Shown in pieces: positions 1 to 8,431 of a stretch of 26,506 nt of DNA; position 1 is the first letter of the stretch; every line of letters begins with the position of its first letter. The stretch spans positions 1-26,506 of the forward strand of contig CAMFET010000003.1 in assembly GCA_945949475.1 (NCBI GenBank), read 5' to 3'. The stretch is from an uncultured Phascolarctobacterium sp. Lineage in GTDB: Bacteria; Bacillota; Negativicutes; Acidaminococcales; Acidaminococcaceae. The notes under the pieces are model-generated. The model was not told the origin of the DNA and made no database searches. It saw nothing but the letters and a program-made list of their open reading frames with translations. The position numbers and the translations under genes are program-made.

Positions 1-747
1 AGCGCCAACCGGGTCCACATTCTCGTCAGCGGTATAAACGCTAATCTTAGAGCGCATGCCAGGCTCACGAGCTACGGACTTAATCTCAACGATGCCATCG
101 TGAATTTCAGGCACTTCCAGCTCAAACAAACGCTTCAAGAGGCCTGGATGAGTGCGGGAAACAACGATTTGTGGTCCCTTAGCAGAGCGCTTAACCTCAA
201 CGATAAAGGTTTTCATGCGGTCATGATATTGATAAATCTCACCGGGAATTTGCTCATTGGGAGTCAGCACAGCCTCTACCTTACCCAAATCGATATACAC
301 ATTTTTGTTTTCCTGACGCTCGATGATGCCGGTAACAATGTCCTGATTGCGGCTTTGGAAGCGCTCATAAACCTGTCCACGCTCGGCCTCACGAATGCGT
401 TGTACCACAACCTGCTTAGCATTTTGAGCAGCAATACGACCAAAGTTTTTCGGAGTTACCTCAGTCTCTACAATATCGCCTGCCAGATAACGAGGATCAA
501 TAGCCTGCGCCTCCTGCACAGTCATTTCAGTCTCGTCAACGGGCACACCCTCAACTACAGTGCGTTGTGCATATACATGAATTTCACCGGTTTCCTTATT
601 CATATCCACTCTAACATTTTGGTTAGTATTGGAATTTTTCTTATAAGCAGCAACCAAAGCGTCTTCAACAGCCTGGTACAGAAGCTCGGGCTCAATACCC
701 TTCTCCTTTCCCAATTCTTGAATGGCTGAGATAAAATCTGCGTTCAC
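1..747 (-). CDS. nusA: Transcription termination/antitermination factor NusA (N-terminal part, cut by window edge)
   Basis: NusA binds RNA polymerase and nascent RNA and modulates pausing, termination and antitermination. The visible 249 codons have no stop and run off the left edge. The N-terminal polymerase-binding domain fills about residues 1-130 (NADFISAIQELGKEKGIEPE at the start). An S1 domain follows (about 135-200, with VTGIIERQENKNVYIDLGKVE), and the beginning of the first KH domain includes GPQIVVSRTHPGLLKRLFE. The start is a GTG at 747, chosen because GGAGG lies 8 nt upstream and because it gives the normal NusA N-terminus. rimP ends 28 nt upstream, the classical rimP-nusA order. 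Transcription most likely comes from the promoter before rimP. Confidence 0.95.
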   Translation of the reverse strand, partial: MNADFISAIQELGKEKGIEPELLYQAVEDALVAAYKKNSNTNQNVRVDMNKETGEIHVYAQRTVVEGVPVDETEMTVQEAQAIDPRYLAGDIVETEVTPKNFGRIAAQNAKQVVVQRIREAERGQVYERFQSRNQDIVTGIIERQENKNVYIDLGKVEAVLTPNEQIPGEIYQYHDRMKTFIVEVKRSAKGPQIVVSRTHPGLLKRLFELEVPEIHDGIVEIKSVAREPGMRSKISVYTADENVDPVGA

Positions 748-755
748 TTACTACG

Positions 756-760
756 CCTCC
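756..760 (-). promoter_or_regulatory. Ribosome binding site of nusA (decides GTG start)
   Basis: GGAGG on the minus strand, 8 nt before a GTG codon at 747. There is no in-frame ATG nearby that gives a full NusA N-terminus, so this site supports a GTG start. Confidence 0.7.
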
Positions 761-775
761 TATTTTCTGTGAATT

Positions 776-1252
776 TTAAAAGTCAATATGCGGTCTAATG
801 ACAGAGATTAATTTACGTTCAATACGGTCAGGAGTTTTAAATTCCTTACCCTTAATTATTTTTCTAACCCACACAGCATCATCATCATGGGATTCCAAAA
901 CACCCACCAGGCTCTTTAAGCCTTCCCAGGGAGCATAGAACATGATGTCCACCTTTGTTCCATAGGCTGCTTCAAAATCGTGGTCCTTTTTCAGCGGCCT
1001 GTCGATGCCAGGAGAGGAAACCTCCAGAAAATACTTATCCGGAATCGGGTCCTTTTCGTCCAGCACTGCGGTAAGCTTTTCACTGACCAGCTGACAGTCG
1101 TCAATTTCGACGCCCTCAGGCTTGTCGATAAAAATACGCAAATACCAGTCCTTTTCACGCACATATTCCACATCTACAAGAGTCATCTCTGTATCAGCTA
1201 AGATGGGCTCCACCAGTGCGGTAATCAGTGCTTCTACCTCTTTTGCCTGCAT
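776..1252 (-). CDS. rimP: Ribosome maturation factor RimP
   Basis: RimP is needed for late assembly of the 30S ribosomal subunit. The 158-residue product has the usual family length. An N-terminal alpha/beta domain includes LVDVEYVREKDWYLRIFIDKP and the strongly conserved segment YFLEVSSPGIDRPLKKDHDF at about residues 74-93. The C-terminal SH3-like domain ends with the typical RIERKLISVIRP. The ATG at 1252 is preceded by GGAGGTGA at good spacing. It is the first gene of the rimP-nusA transcription unit, preceded by a consensus promoter and a leader hairpin. I see nothing unusual in the protein. Confidence 0.96.
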   Translation of the reverse strand: MQAKEVEALITALVEPILADTEMTLVDVEYVREKDWYLRIFIDKPEGVEIDDCQLVSEKLTAVLDEKDPIPDKYFLEVSSPGIDRPLKKDHDFEAAYGTKVDIMFYAPWEGLKSLVGVLESHDDDAVWVRKIIKGKEFKTPDRIERKLISVIRPHIDF

Positions 1253-1306
1253 CTAAATCACCTCCATATTCAATTTTTTGTATTTAGTTTTTTTGCATAA
1301 TAAGCG

Positions 1307-1335
1307 GAAAGAGCGGGTACGTAACCCACTCTTTC
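1307..1335 (-). promoter_or_regulatory. Leader hairpin of the rimP-nusA operon
   Basis: An inverted repeat GAAAGAG-T-GGGT / ACCC-G-CTCTTTC lies between the promoter and rimP, with a loop of about 5 nt. On the minus strand the single non-Watson-Crick position is a G-U pair; on the plus strand it would be a C-A mismatch, so the RNA form belongs to the rimP transcript. It is not followed by a T-run and so is not a plain terminator. Hairpins in rimP leaders are known in several bacterial groups (Rfam has a rimP-leader family for Proteobacteria). Placing this one with them is inference. Confidence 0.6.
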
Positions 1336-1363
1336 ACTAAGAAAACTTATACTTCTAAATAGT

Positions 1364-1392
1364 ATTATAACATCATCTAACGTCTATGGCAA
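1364..1392 (-). promoter_or_regulatory. Sigma-70/SigA-type promoter of rimP-nusA
   Basis: Minus-strand -35 TTGCCA (1387-1392), 17-nt spacer and -10 TATAAT (1364-1369). Transcription would start near 1357, giving a leader of about 105 nt that contains the hairpin at 1307-1335. It lies in the 198-bp gap after fni. I see no convincing terminator for the fni operon in this gap, so some read-through from upstream is possible. Confidence 0.85.
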
Positions 1393-1450
1393 GTGTTTAC
1401 CACAAGATATGCCCAAAGATTAACAATTTTTACTAGCAAAAGCCATAAAT

Positions 1451-2515
1451 TTAGCGATTTCTGGCCTTACACAAAGCTGCCACATCATAACCACGGCAAT
1501 CCAGATAGTTGCGCGTTGCGCCATCAATAATCAAAGGCACCTTGCGTAGCTCGTAGGGATGCTTGCAGCCTAAGAGCAGCATATACTGCATCAAGCCCTC
1601 GGCCAGCTCTTCAAAATAAGCAATAGCTTTAGCCACGCCCTCTTCTATCACTAAGCGCAGTACAGGACCAGTAATGCCCACAGCATCTGCTCCTAAGGCA
1701 AAGGCTTTAGCTATGTCACTAGCTGTGCGAATGCCACCACTAGCCAACAGGCAGCGTTTAGCAGGAATCACATACTGACCATCGATTAACGACCAGCAGG
1801 TGGGCAAGCCCCAGGCTGCAAAATCTTCACCTAAGACGGCGCCACTGCGCTTGGCCTCGATAGCAGGGAAATTAGTGCCTCCGGCACCGGCACAGTTAAA
1901 CACATAAAAGCCTGCATCTAAAAGCTGCTGGTACTGCTCCTTCGCCATGCCGCAGCCAGTTTCTTTAATAATAATAGGCACGGGCAGGTCTTGAAAAATA
2001 CGCTGCATATTCTGTAACAGTCCGGCATAATTCTTATCGCCCTCGGCCATCACGAGCTCCTGCGCTGCATTCAAATGCAGCTCCAGCGCATCGGCCTCCA
2101 GCATATCCACAGCAGCCAGCGCCTGTTCATAGCTCACAAAGGCGCTCATATTAGCAATCACCAAGCCATGCGGTGCTTCCTCGCGCACCACCTTATAGCT
2201 AGCAACACCTGTACCCTGACACACTGCTCCATATTGCGAGCCCACCGCCAGACCTATCCCGCAAGCTTCGGCCACCTGAGCCAGCTTACGATTGATATCT
2301 GTGACAGCGTCCGTGCTGCCTGTGATAGCATCAATGAAAAAGGGCAAACGTAACCGTTTGCCCAATAGCTTCACAGATATATCAATGTCTGCCGGATTAA
2401 TCTCCGGCAGACAATTGTGTATAAACTTTAGGTCGGCAAAATGCGTGGTCGCGGGTCCATCGCCAAGCTCTAGGGCATATTTTATATGTTCCAGCTTACG
2501 TTGTTCGCGCTGCAT
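1451..2515 (-). CDS. fni: Isopentenyl-diphosphate delta-isomerase, type 2 (FMN-dependent)
   Basis: This enzyme interconverts isopentenyl and dimethylallyl diphosphate using reduced FMN, supplying prenyl precursors in the cytoplasm. The 354-residue product matches the type 2 family in length. Motifs include the N-terminal RKLEHIKYAL, the substrate- and flavin-binding FIDAITGSTDAV, LELHLNAAQELV (conserved His and Gln), the phosphate-binding GAGGTNFPAIEAKR and the C-terminal GGIRTASDIAKAFALGADAVG. It starts 11 nt after the ispH-S1 gene, whose IspH half makes exactly the IPP/DMAPP mixture this enzyme balances, so the two are functionally paired. It is the last gene of the housekeeping operon. Confidence 0.95.
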   Translation of the reverse strand: MQREQRKLEHIKYALELGDGPATTHFADLKFIHNCLPEINPADIDISVKLLGKRLRLPFFIDAITGSTDAVTDINRKLAQVAEACGIGLAVGSQYGAVCQGTGVASYKVVREEAPHGLVIANMSAFVSYEQALAAVDMLEADALELHLNAAQELVMAEGDKNYAGLLQNMQRIFQDLPVPIIIKETGCGMAKEQYQQLLDAGFYVFNCAGAGGTNFPAIEAKRSGAVLGEDFAAWGLPTCWSLIDGQYVIPAKRCLLASGGIRTASDIAKAFALGADAVGITGPVLRLVIEEGVAKAIAYFEELAEGLMQYMLLLGCKHPYELRKVPLIIDGATRNYLDCRGYDVAALCKARNR

Positions 2516-2526
2516 TTAAGCTCTCC

Positions 2527-4599
2527 TTATTTTTCCAAGCTTTCCAGCTGTTCGGACAGGTTTTGGGACAGGGAGGAGTTCTTTTTGCCCATGTAGGAAC
2601 GATATTCGTTCTTTTCAGCATCACGTTTAACCTTGGAGATGCTCAGGCCGATCTTCTTGCTATCCAGATCCATCTTAATAACCTCAGCTTGAACCTTTTG
2701 GCCCAGCTCCAGAGCGTCGTCGGGTTTAGCAATGCGCTCTTGAGCGATTTCGGAAATGTGAACCAAGCCTTCAACCTTGTCGGTCAGCTTAACAATAGCG
2801 CCAAAGGGCAGGAAACGAGCTACTTCAACTTCAACAATGTCACCAATGTGGAATTGGCCAGCTTCTACCTTCCAGGGATCCTCTTGGGTAGCTTTGATGG
2901 ACAGAGCAACGCGTTTGTTTTCGCGGTCAATCTTCTTCACCAATACGGTTACTTCGTCGCCTTCCTTAGCAACGTCAGCAGCCTTAGCGGTGCGGTCCCA
3001 AGCCAGCTCAGTGTTGTGAACCAGGCCAACCAGACCAGCGCCAACTTCTACAAACAGACCAAATTCAGCAACCTTAACAACCTTGCCGGGTACTACTTGG
3101 CCTTCTTCAACGGATGCATAAGCAGCTTCTTCAGCAGCAGCGCGTGCTTCCTTGCGAGCTTGTGCTTGTGCTTCCTTCATTTCCTTGTAAGCCTTAGCCT
3201 TAGCTTCACGCTCAGCCTTCAGCAGGTCGCGACGGGAAACAACAATGCGTTTCTTTTCCAGGTCAACTTCGATAATTTCAGCTTGCAGCTCTTGGCCGAT
3301 GTACGGAGTGAAATCCTCAACACGGCGCAGCTCTACATGGCTAGCGGGCATAAAGCCTTCAACGCCTTCAACTGCAACTGCCAGGCCAACGATGTTCTTA
3401 GCCTTGTTCTTGATGATGCGCAGAACCTTAACGGTTGCTTCGCGTTTTTCGCCTTCAGCCAGCTCGGGAACATTCTTCCAAGCAGCATCGCGCTCAGCCT
3501 TAACCTTGGACAGACGAACGAAATCGCTCTTGGTGCTGCCAGGAATAACCTTAGCTTCAACTTCATCGCCAACCTTGATGGTTTCCATCAGTTCTTCGGG
3601 AGCCACAGCCGGGTTCCATTCGGGATAAGTGATCAAGCCATCATGTCTATATCCAAAAGAAACATATACGCCGTCTTTATCCAATTGAATAACGGTACCG
3701 TTAACAATTTTGCCCGGATATACCTCTACCTCCATACTTTCGTTGAGCATGCTTTCAAAATCCATGTTTTCCATTGCTATAATAGCCTCCTTAATTAAAC
3801 GGTCAGGAGTCGATGCTCCCGCCGTGATTCCAATTTTATGACAATCTCTGAGCATGTCTGCATTCAGTTCGTCAGCAGTTTCGATATGATATGCTTTGCG
3901 ACAATTAGCCTGCACAAGCTCGAAGAGATGGCGCGTGTTGGCACTGTTTCTTCCGCCGATGACAACCACAGCATCCGACTCCTTGGCCAGCTCCACTGCT
4001 GCCCCCTGTCGTTGGCTTGTTGCCAGGCAGATGGTGCGCTCCACACGATACTCTCCCGGGCGTTCCTTTTGCAATTCTCGCAATATATCTTCAAATTTTT
4101 GCAGCTCAAAAGTGGTCTGGATTATGACTCCATACCGCTCCTTTTGCGGCACACTAGAGATATCTTTTATACATTCGATACAGATAGCCGATTTTCCTGC
4201 CCATTTTAAAATACTTTTTACTTCAGGATGATTTTTTTCTCCAACAATGACAGGATAGTAGCCATCTGCCGCTGCCTGAGCAGCCTTTTTTTGAGCCAAG
4301 CGCACATTGGGACAGGTTGCGTCCAATATTTTTAGGCCCTTTTGCTCTGCCTCGGCGTAAACCTCAGGGCCCACACCATGGGAGCGAATGATAACAGTTT
4401 CACCCGGACTAAATTCGTCCAAGCCTTCGCGGCAGGCAATGCCCTGCGCCGCAAGTTCATTAATCAGCTGGGGATTGTGAATAAGAGGTCCTAGCGTTCC
4501 TCCCTGCACATGCTCACGAGCCGCCCCCTGGGCCAGCTCCACCGCACGCTTCACACCATAACAAAAACCACAGTGCTGTGCTACCTTGATTTCCATCAT
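2527..4599 (-). CDS. ispH: Bifunctional 4-hydroxy-3-methylbut-2-enyl diphosphate reductase / ribosomal protein S1-like protein
   Basis: This 690-residue fusion joins IspH, the last enzyme of the MEP isoprenoid pathway, to an S1-type RNA-binding protein. IspH covers about residues 3-275. Its three iron-sulfur ligand cysteines are C13 (GFCYGV), C96 (DATCPNV) and C191 (TICLATSQRQ), and it ends with GITAGASTPDRLI. Four S1 domains follow at about 295-365, 383-457, 499-570 and 583-656. Domains 3 and 4 match the canonical pattern best (GKVVKVAEFGLFVEVG, VARFLPFGAIVKL). An Ala/Lys/Glu-rich helical linker lies at 457-497. This fusion is known in Clostridia and Negativicutes, where it replaces separate ispH and rpsA genes. 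The start overlaps the plsC stop (ATGA). ATG codons at 4599 and 4596 are both possible. Confidence 0.95.
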   Translation of the reverse strand: MMEIKVAQHCGFCYGVKRAVELAQGAAREHVQGGTLGPLIHNPQLINELAAQGIACREGLDEFSPGETVIIRSHGVGPEVYAEAEQKGLKILDATCPNVRLAQKKAAQAAADGYYPVIVGEKNHPEVKSILKWAGKSAICIECIKDISSVPQKERYGVIIQTTFELQKFEDILRELQKERPGEYRVERTICLATSQRQGAAVELAKESDAVVVIGGRNSANTRHLFELVQANCRKAYHIETADELNADMLRDCHKIGITAGASTPDRLIKEAIIAMENMDFESMLNESMEVEVYPGKIVNGTVIQLDKDGVYVSFGYRHDGLITYPEWNPAVAPEELMETIKVGDEVEAKVIPGSTKSDFVRLSKVKAERDAAWKNVPELAEGEKREATVKVLRIIKNKAKNIVGLAVAVEGVEGFMPASHVELRRVEDFTPYIGQELQAEIIEVDLEKKRIVVSRRDLLKAEREAKAKAYKEMKEAQAQARKEARAAAEEAAYASVEEGQVVPGKVVKVAEFGLFVEVGAGLVGLVHNTELAWDRTAKAADVAKEGDEVTVLVKKIDRENKRVALSIKATQEDPWKVEAGQFHIGDIVEVEVARFLPFGAIVKLTDKVEGLVHISEIAQERIAKPDDALELGQKVQAEVIKMDLDSKKIGLSISKVKRDAEKNEYRSYMGKKNSSLSQNLSEQLESLEK

Positions 4600-5192
4600 G
4601 ACTTTTCACCAGCCTGCAGTGCAGCAATATGCTGCATCAAGTTTTCAGTCATCTCATGTAAGAATTCTTTATTTACTACAGCGTCAGCCGGGAAATAAAT
4701 AGGCTTGCCAAAGCGCACAGTAACCTTGGGCCAAATCCTTCCCTGACGTCTATAATCAGTACCCATCACGCAGCAGGGCACGATGGTTGCCATGGCCTTG
4801 GAGGCCATCATCAGCGCGCCGGGCTCAGCCTTGCCCAGCTTGCCTGTTTTGCTGCGCGTGCCTTCGGGAAATATCGCCAGCACCTTGTTATCCTTGAGGA
4901 TATCAATGCCGTGCTTAATAGCTGCTCTATCGGCGCCACCGCGACGCACGGGAAAAGCACCTAACGCCTTATAAATATCGCCTAAAATAGGCACGAACAG
5001 CTCCTGCTTGGCCATAAAATGTACCTTGCGCGTAGCTGCCACACCAATTACCGGCGGGTCTAATAAGCTTAAATGATTGCTGGCAATAACCAGCGGACCA
5101 TCCTTGGGGATATTTTCGGTGCCCTCTACATTGAGCCGAAGGCCAATTTTAAAGAGCAGCCATAAAATCGGTTTCAGTAGCGTGTAAATCAT
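4596..5192 (-). CDS. plsC: 1-acyl-sn-glycerol-3-phosphate acyltransferase (PlsC family)
   Basis: The family transfers an acyl chain to lysophosphatidic acid, giving phosphatidic acid at the inner face of the membrane. The 198-residue product is a short, normal member. A hydrophobic N-terminal segment (ILWLLFKIGL) precedes the catalytic NHLSLLDPP (HX4D motif, about residues 39-47), and the acceptor-binding FPEGTRSKTG follows. GAGGAG lies 8 nt before the ATG at 5192. Both junctions overlap by ATGA, with cmk upstream and ispH-S1 downstream, suggesting translational coupling. The cmk-plsC-ispH-S1 order is common in Firmicutes. Confidence 0.92.
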   Translation of the reverse strand: MIYTLLKPILWLLFKIGLRLNVEGTENIPKDGPLVIASNHLSLLDPPVIGVAATRKVHFMAKQELFVPILGDIYKALGAFPVRRGGADRAAIKHGIDILKDNKVLAIFPEGTRSKTGKLGKAEPGALMMASKAMATIVPCCVMGTDYRRQGRIWPKVTVRFGKPIYFPADAVVNKEFLHEMTENLMQHIAALQAGEKS

Positions 5193-5863
5193 TGTGCCCG
5201 CTCCTCAACCAGCTGCAGGATTCTTGTAGTTACCTGCTCGATATTCATATCGGAGGTATCAAGTAGCAGCGCATCCTCCGCCTGACGCAGCGGGCTAATC
5301 GCACGCTCGCTGTCCTGCTTGTCGCGGCTGGCAATATCCTCCTTAAGCTGCGCTAAGTCCACATCCTGTCCCTTAGCAACAAGCTCCTTGTAGCGGCGCA
5401 AAGCGCGCTCTTCTACCGAAGCCGTGAGGAAGATTTTCAGCTGTGCATTGGGGAATACCACTGTACCGATATCACGGCCATCCATCAGCACACCGCCAAC
5501 CTCGCCCATGCGGCGCTGCTGCGCCACCATGGCTGCACGCACATCGCCAATCGCTGCCACGCGGGATACGTTGGCAGTTACCTCGGCGCTGCGAATAGCA
5601 TCGGTAACCTCGGTGCCGTCCACAAAGACGCGGTTCACACTAGCCTCAGGCTTAAATTCTATTACCATGGTCTGCGCTAAAGCACTGATAAAGGCTTCAT
5701 CGAATTCCTTACCCGTTTGCAAAAACTTCCACGCTACACTGCGATACATAGCACCTGTATCGATATAAGCATAGCCCAGCTTTTCTGCCACTAGCTTAGC
5801 AATGGTGCTTTTACCTGCACCTGCAGGGCCATCAATAGCAACAACAATTTTCTTCATAAACAT
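5189..5863 (-). CDS. cmk: Cytidylate kinase
   Basis: Cmk phosphorylates CMP and dCMP with ATP, recycling CMP released by phospholipid and RNA turnover. The 224-residue product has the usual length. The P-loop GPAGAGKST lies at about residues 12-20, followed by YIDTGAMYRSVAWKF and VLMDGRDIGTVVFPNA, both CMP-binding signatures, and a LID region with RDKQDSERAISPL. The ATG at 5863 and the in-frame ATG at 5857 are both possible; the family N-terminus would fit the second, and the ribosome binding site is weak for either. It sits 11 nt after the HI0933-like gene and overlaps plsC. Confidence 0.95.
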   Translation of the reverse strand: MFMKKIVVAIDGPAGAGKSTIAKLVAEKLGYAYIDTGAMYRSVAWKFLQTGKEFDEAFISALAQTMVIEFKPEASVNRVFVDGTEVTDAIRSAEVTANVSRVAAIGDVRAAMVAQQRRMGEVGGVLMDGRDIGTVVFPNAQLKIFLTASVEERALRRYKELVAKGQDVDLAQLKEDIASRDKQDSERAISPLRQAEDALLLDTSDMNIEQVTTRILQLVEERAQ

Positions 5864-5874
5864 CTAACCACACT

Positions 5875-7113
5875 TTATTCTAGATTACTAGCTGCCAAGC
5901 CTGCGGCATAGCCACTGGAAAAAGCAGCCTGCAAATTGAAGCCACCGGTATAACCATCCACATCCATCACTTCACCGGCAAAATACAAACCGCCGACGAG
6001 CTTGGAGCCCATGGTCTTAGGATTGATTTCCTTCACATCCACACCGCCCGCTGTCACAATAGCTTCAGCGATGGGACGAGTCGCAGTAATGGGCACAACA
6101 AAGCATTTCAGTGTTTCCAATAGGCGCATGCGCTCCTCCTTCGAAACCTGGTTAATGAACTTTTCCTCGTCCAGATACGCCATATCCAGCACCACCGGAA
6201 TAAGCCTTTGCGGCAGCAAATCCTTCATGCCATTAATAAGCTGCTTGCGGCTGTACTGCGTAAAATCTCTTTGGATGCGAGCATCCAGCTTTTCCCTAGC
6301 TAGGGCAGGCTTCAAATCTATATCGAGCTCCACCTCCCTGCCCTCAGCGAGTGCCTTGGCGGCAACATTGCTCAAGGAAAGGATAATGGGACCGGATACA
6401 CCAAAATGGGTGAAAAGCATTTCGCCAAATTCTTTAGCGATTTTCTTGCCATCGGCTAAGAGCGTGGCCTCCACATTGCGCAAGGATAAGCCCTGCAGCG
6501 CCTCCACATAGGGATAGTCGCTTTCAAGCGGCACTAAGGAGGGCTTCAGCGGGATAATATTATGCCCCAGCTTGGCAGCCAGCTTGGCGCCGCCGCCATC
6601 GCTACCGGTACCCGGATAGGAGGCACCCCCGGCGCAAAGAATCACCGCGTCTGCAGCGTAGGTGCCGTTAATGGTTTTTACACCAGTAATATGACCGTCC
6701 TGCGTAAGTATTTCCAATACCTTGCAGTCGCACACGAGCTTGCCGCCCGCCTGCGTGAAAATCTTCACTAGCGTGTCGACAACATCTTTGGCCTTATCGC
6801 TCACAGGAAAGACTCTGTTGCCCCGCTCCACCTTCGTGGCGAGGCCATTACTCTCCAACATATCTACTATATCATCATTTGTGAACTTATGTAAAGCACT
6901 ATTTAAAAATCTTCCGTTGCCGGGGAGATTTTTTATGATTTCGGGCAGCTCGCCGGCATTAGTGATATTGCAGCGGCCCTTGCCCGTAATGAGCATCTTC
7001 TTGCCGGGCTGGCGCATTTTTTCCAAAATCGTCACCGCAGCACCATTTTGCGCAGCGCTGATGCCAGCTAAAAGACCGGCCGCGCCACCGCCAATAATTA
7101 CAACCTTAGTCAT
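5875..7113 (-). CDS. FAD/NAD(P)-binding oxidoreductase, HI0933/YhiN-like family
   Basis: This 412-residue flavoprotein belongs to the HI0933-like family, whose physiological reaction is not settled. The N-terminal Rossmann dinucleotide motif GGGAAGLLAG (about residues 8-17) is followed by GKKMLITGKGRCNITNAG, a family signature. A central segment has LCAGGASYPGTGSDGGGAK, and the C-terminal FAD-binding GGLYFAGEVMDVDGYTGGFN is near 376-395. There is no signal peptide, so it is expected to be cytoplasmic. It overlaps the rluB stop by 4 nt (ATGA) and lies upstream of cmk. Context shows co-expression with core genes but does not reveal a substrate. Confidence 0.9.
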   Translation of the reverse strand: MTKVVIIGGGAAGLLAGISAAQNGAAVTILEKMRQPGKKMLITGKGRCNITNAGELPEIIKNLPGNGRFLNSALHKFTNDDIVDMLESNGLATKVERGNRVFPVSDKAKDVVDTLVKIFTQAGGKLVCDCKVLEILTQDGHITGVKTINGTYAADAVILCAGGASYPGTGSDGGGAKLAAKLGHNIIPLKPSLVPLESDYPYVEALQGLSLRNVEATLLADGKKIAKEFGEMLFTHFGVSGPIILSLSNVAAKALAEGREVELDIDLKPALAREKLDARIQRDFTQYSRKQLINGMKDLLPQRLIPVVLDMAYLDEEKFINQVSKEERMRLLETLKCFVVPITATRPIAEAIVTAGGVDVKEINPKTMGSKLVGGLYFAGEVMDVDGYTGGFNLQAAFSSGYAAGLAASNLE

Positions 7114-7835
7114 AGCTTAGCCGCCTTCTTCAAAGCCGCCAACTCGCTGTCACTCAGCTCGCGGAACTTGCCGCGGCTCAGATTACTCAGCGTCAGCGTC
7201 CCCAGCTTGATGCGCTTCAGCTCGCGCACCGGGAAGCCAATAGCGTCGCACATACGGCGCACCTGACGGTTTCTGCCCTCGTGGATCGTGATATCAAAAA
7301 GCGTAAAATTATGCTCATGGTCATAGGTGCGCAAGTTTACGACCGCAGGAGCAGTCAAGCCATCCTCCAGCTTCACGCCCACGCGCAGCATATCCAGCTT
7401 ATCATCGGGAACAATGCCCGGCACCTTCACTAAATAGGTCTTATTAACCTCATGGCTGGGATGCATCAGCGCTTGCGCTAACGCGCCATCGTTGGTCAAT
7501 AGCAGGAGGCCTTCAGTATTATAGTCCAAGCGACCCACGGGAAATACTCTTTCCGGCAAATCCTGCACAAAATCGGCGATGCTGCGACGGTTTTGCGGGT
7601 CGCTCATGGTAGTCACCACACCGCGCGGCTTATAGAACAAATAATAAGCCTTGGTCTCCGCTTTGATGGGCTTGCCATCCACGGCAATACGCACCTTGTC
7701 CGGGTCAAATTTGCTGCCCAGCTCTGTCACAACCTTGCCATTCACGCGCACGCGGCCGGCGGTAATGATTTTTTCTGCTTCGCGGCGGGAGGCCACGCCT
7801 GCAGCCGCCAAAATTTTTTGTAAACGTTCTTCCAT
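7110..7835 (-). CDS. rluB: rRNA pseudouridine synthase, RluB/RsuA family
   Basis: Enzymes of this family convert uridine to pseudouridine in rRNA. RluB acts on helix 89-93 region of 23S rRNA; the exact target here is inferred. The 241-residue product has an N-terminal S4 RNA-binding domain (RLQKILAAAGVASRREAEKI) and a catalytic domain with the active-site Asp in VGRLDYNTEGLLLLTNDG. The C-terminal signature HEGRNRQVRRMCDAIG is also present. The ATG at 7835 is preferred over an in-frame TTG just upstream because AAAGGA lies about 10 nt before it. It follows scpB by 17 nt, the frequent scpA-scpB-rluB order of Firmicutes. Confidence 0.93.
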   Translation of the reverse strand: MEERLQKILAAAGVASRREAEKIITAGRVRVNGKVVTELGSKFDPDKVRIAVDGKPIKAETKAYYLFYKPRGVVTTMSDPQNRRSIADFVQDLPERVFPVGRLDYNTEGLLLLTNDGALAQALMHPSHEVNKTYLVKVPGIVPDDKLDMLRVGVKLEDGLTAPAVVNLRTYDHEHNFTLFDITIHEGRNRQVRRMCDAIGFPVRELKRIKLGTLTLSNLSRGKFRELSDSELAALKKAAKL

Positions 7836-7852
7836 CAAATATTTTCCTTTAT

Positions 7853-8431
7853 CTAAACATTAACTGAATTATCTTCATCCAACTCCAAGTCCAGAACTTG
7901 CTGCACCTCCTGCTCCTCCTCAGGCACATCCTCAAGGGGCGGCAGCGATTCTAGATTGGGCAGGCCAAACACAGTCAAAAACTTCTCCGTAGTGGCATAC
8001 AAAATAGGATTGCCCAGCGCCTTCTTACGCCCTGCCTCCGCAATGAGGCCCAAATCCAAGAGTGTGTTCACCACGCCATCCACCTTTACGCCGCGGATAG
8101 CCTCCATCTCAGCACGCGTAATCGGCTGCTTAAAGGCAATAATCGCCAGTGTTTCCATGGCCGCATTGGTCAGCTTAACCTCTTTTTTGCGACCTAAATT
8201 ACTCACCACATTATAGTGCACAGGCTTTGTCACCAGCTGGTAGCCATCGGCGACCTGGCGCAGCATTAAGCCACGCGCCTCCTCCTCATAGCTTTGCTCC
8301 AAATGGGAAAGCAGCTCCCACACCTGGGGCTTATCCAGCTGCAGGCATTGGGCCAGCTCAGCCACAGTCAAGGGCTCGCCTGCGGCAAATAACACTGCCT
8401 CCAGCGCTCCCAGCATTTTATCATGATACAT
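7853..8431 (-). CDS. scpB: Segregation and condensation protein B
   Basis: ScpB is the winged-helix (kite) subunit of the SMC-ScpAB condensin that organises and segregates the chromosome. The 192-residue product begins MYHDKMLGALEAVLFAAGEP, typical of the family, and carries two winged-helix domains, including ETLAIIAFKQPITRAEMEAI and a wing with GRKKALGNPILYATTEKFL. The acidic C-terminus is a low-complexity Glu-rich tail. The open frame extends upstream to a TTG, but the ATG at 8431 matches the family start and has AGGGGGA about 9 nt upstream. The gene start overlaps the end of scpA by 11 nt, as expected for partners made in fixed ratio. Confidence 0.93.
   Translation of the reverse strand: MYHDKMLGALEAVLFAAGEPLTVAELAQCLQLDKPQVWELLSHLEQSYEEEARGLMLRQVADGYQLVTKPVHYNVVSNLGRKKEVKLTNAAMETLAIIAFKQPITRAEMEAIRGVKVDGVVNTLLDLGLIAEAGRKKALGNPILYATTEKFLTVFGLPNLESLPPLEDVPEEEQEVQQVLDLELDEDNSVNV

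Noticed and set aside
100..729. A 209-codon plus-strand open frame at the left edge
   Set aside because: The opposite strand encodes an unmistakable NusA N-terminus over the same bases.
1393..1450. A possible terminator after fni
   Set aside because: Only a weak AT-rich inverted repeat is present, with no GC-rich stem or proper T-run on the minus strand.
2563..3798. A 411-codon plus-strand open frame opposite the ispH-S1 gene
   Set aside because: It mirrors the codon pattern of the verified gene on the other strand, has low-complexity composition and no recognisable domain. The minus-strand product is a clear IspH-S1 fusion.
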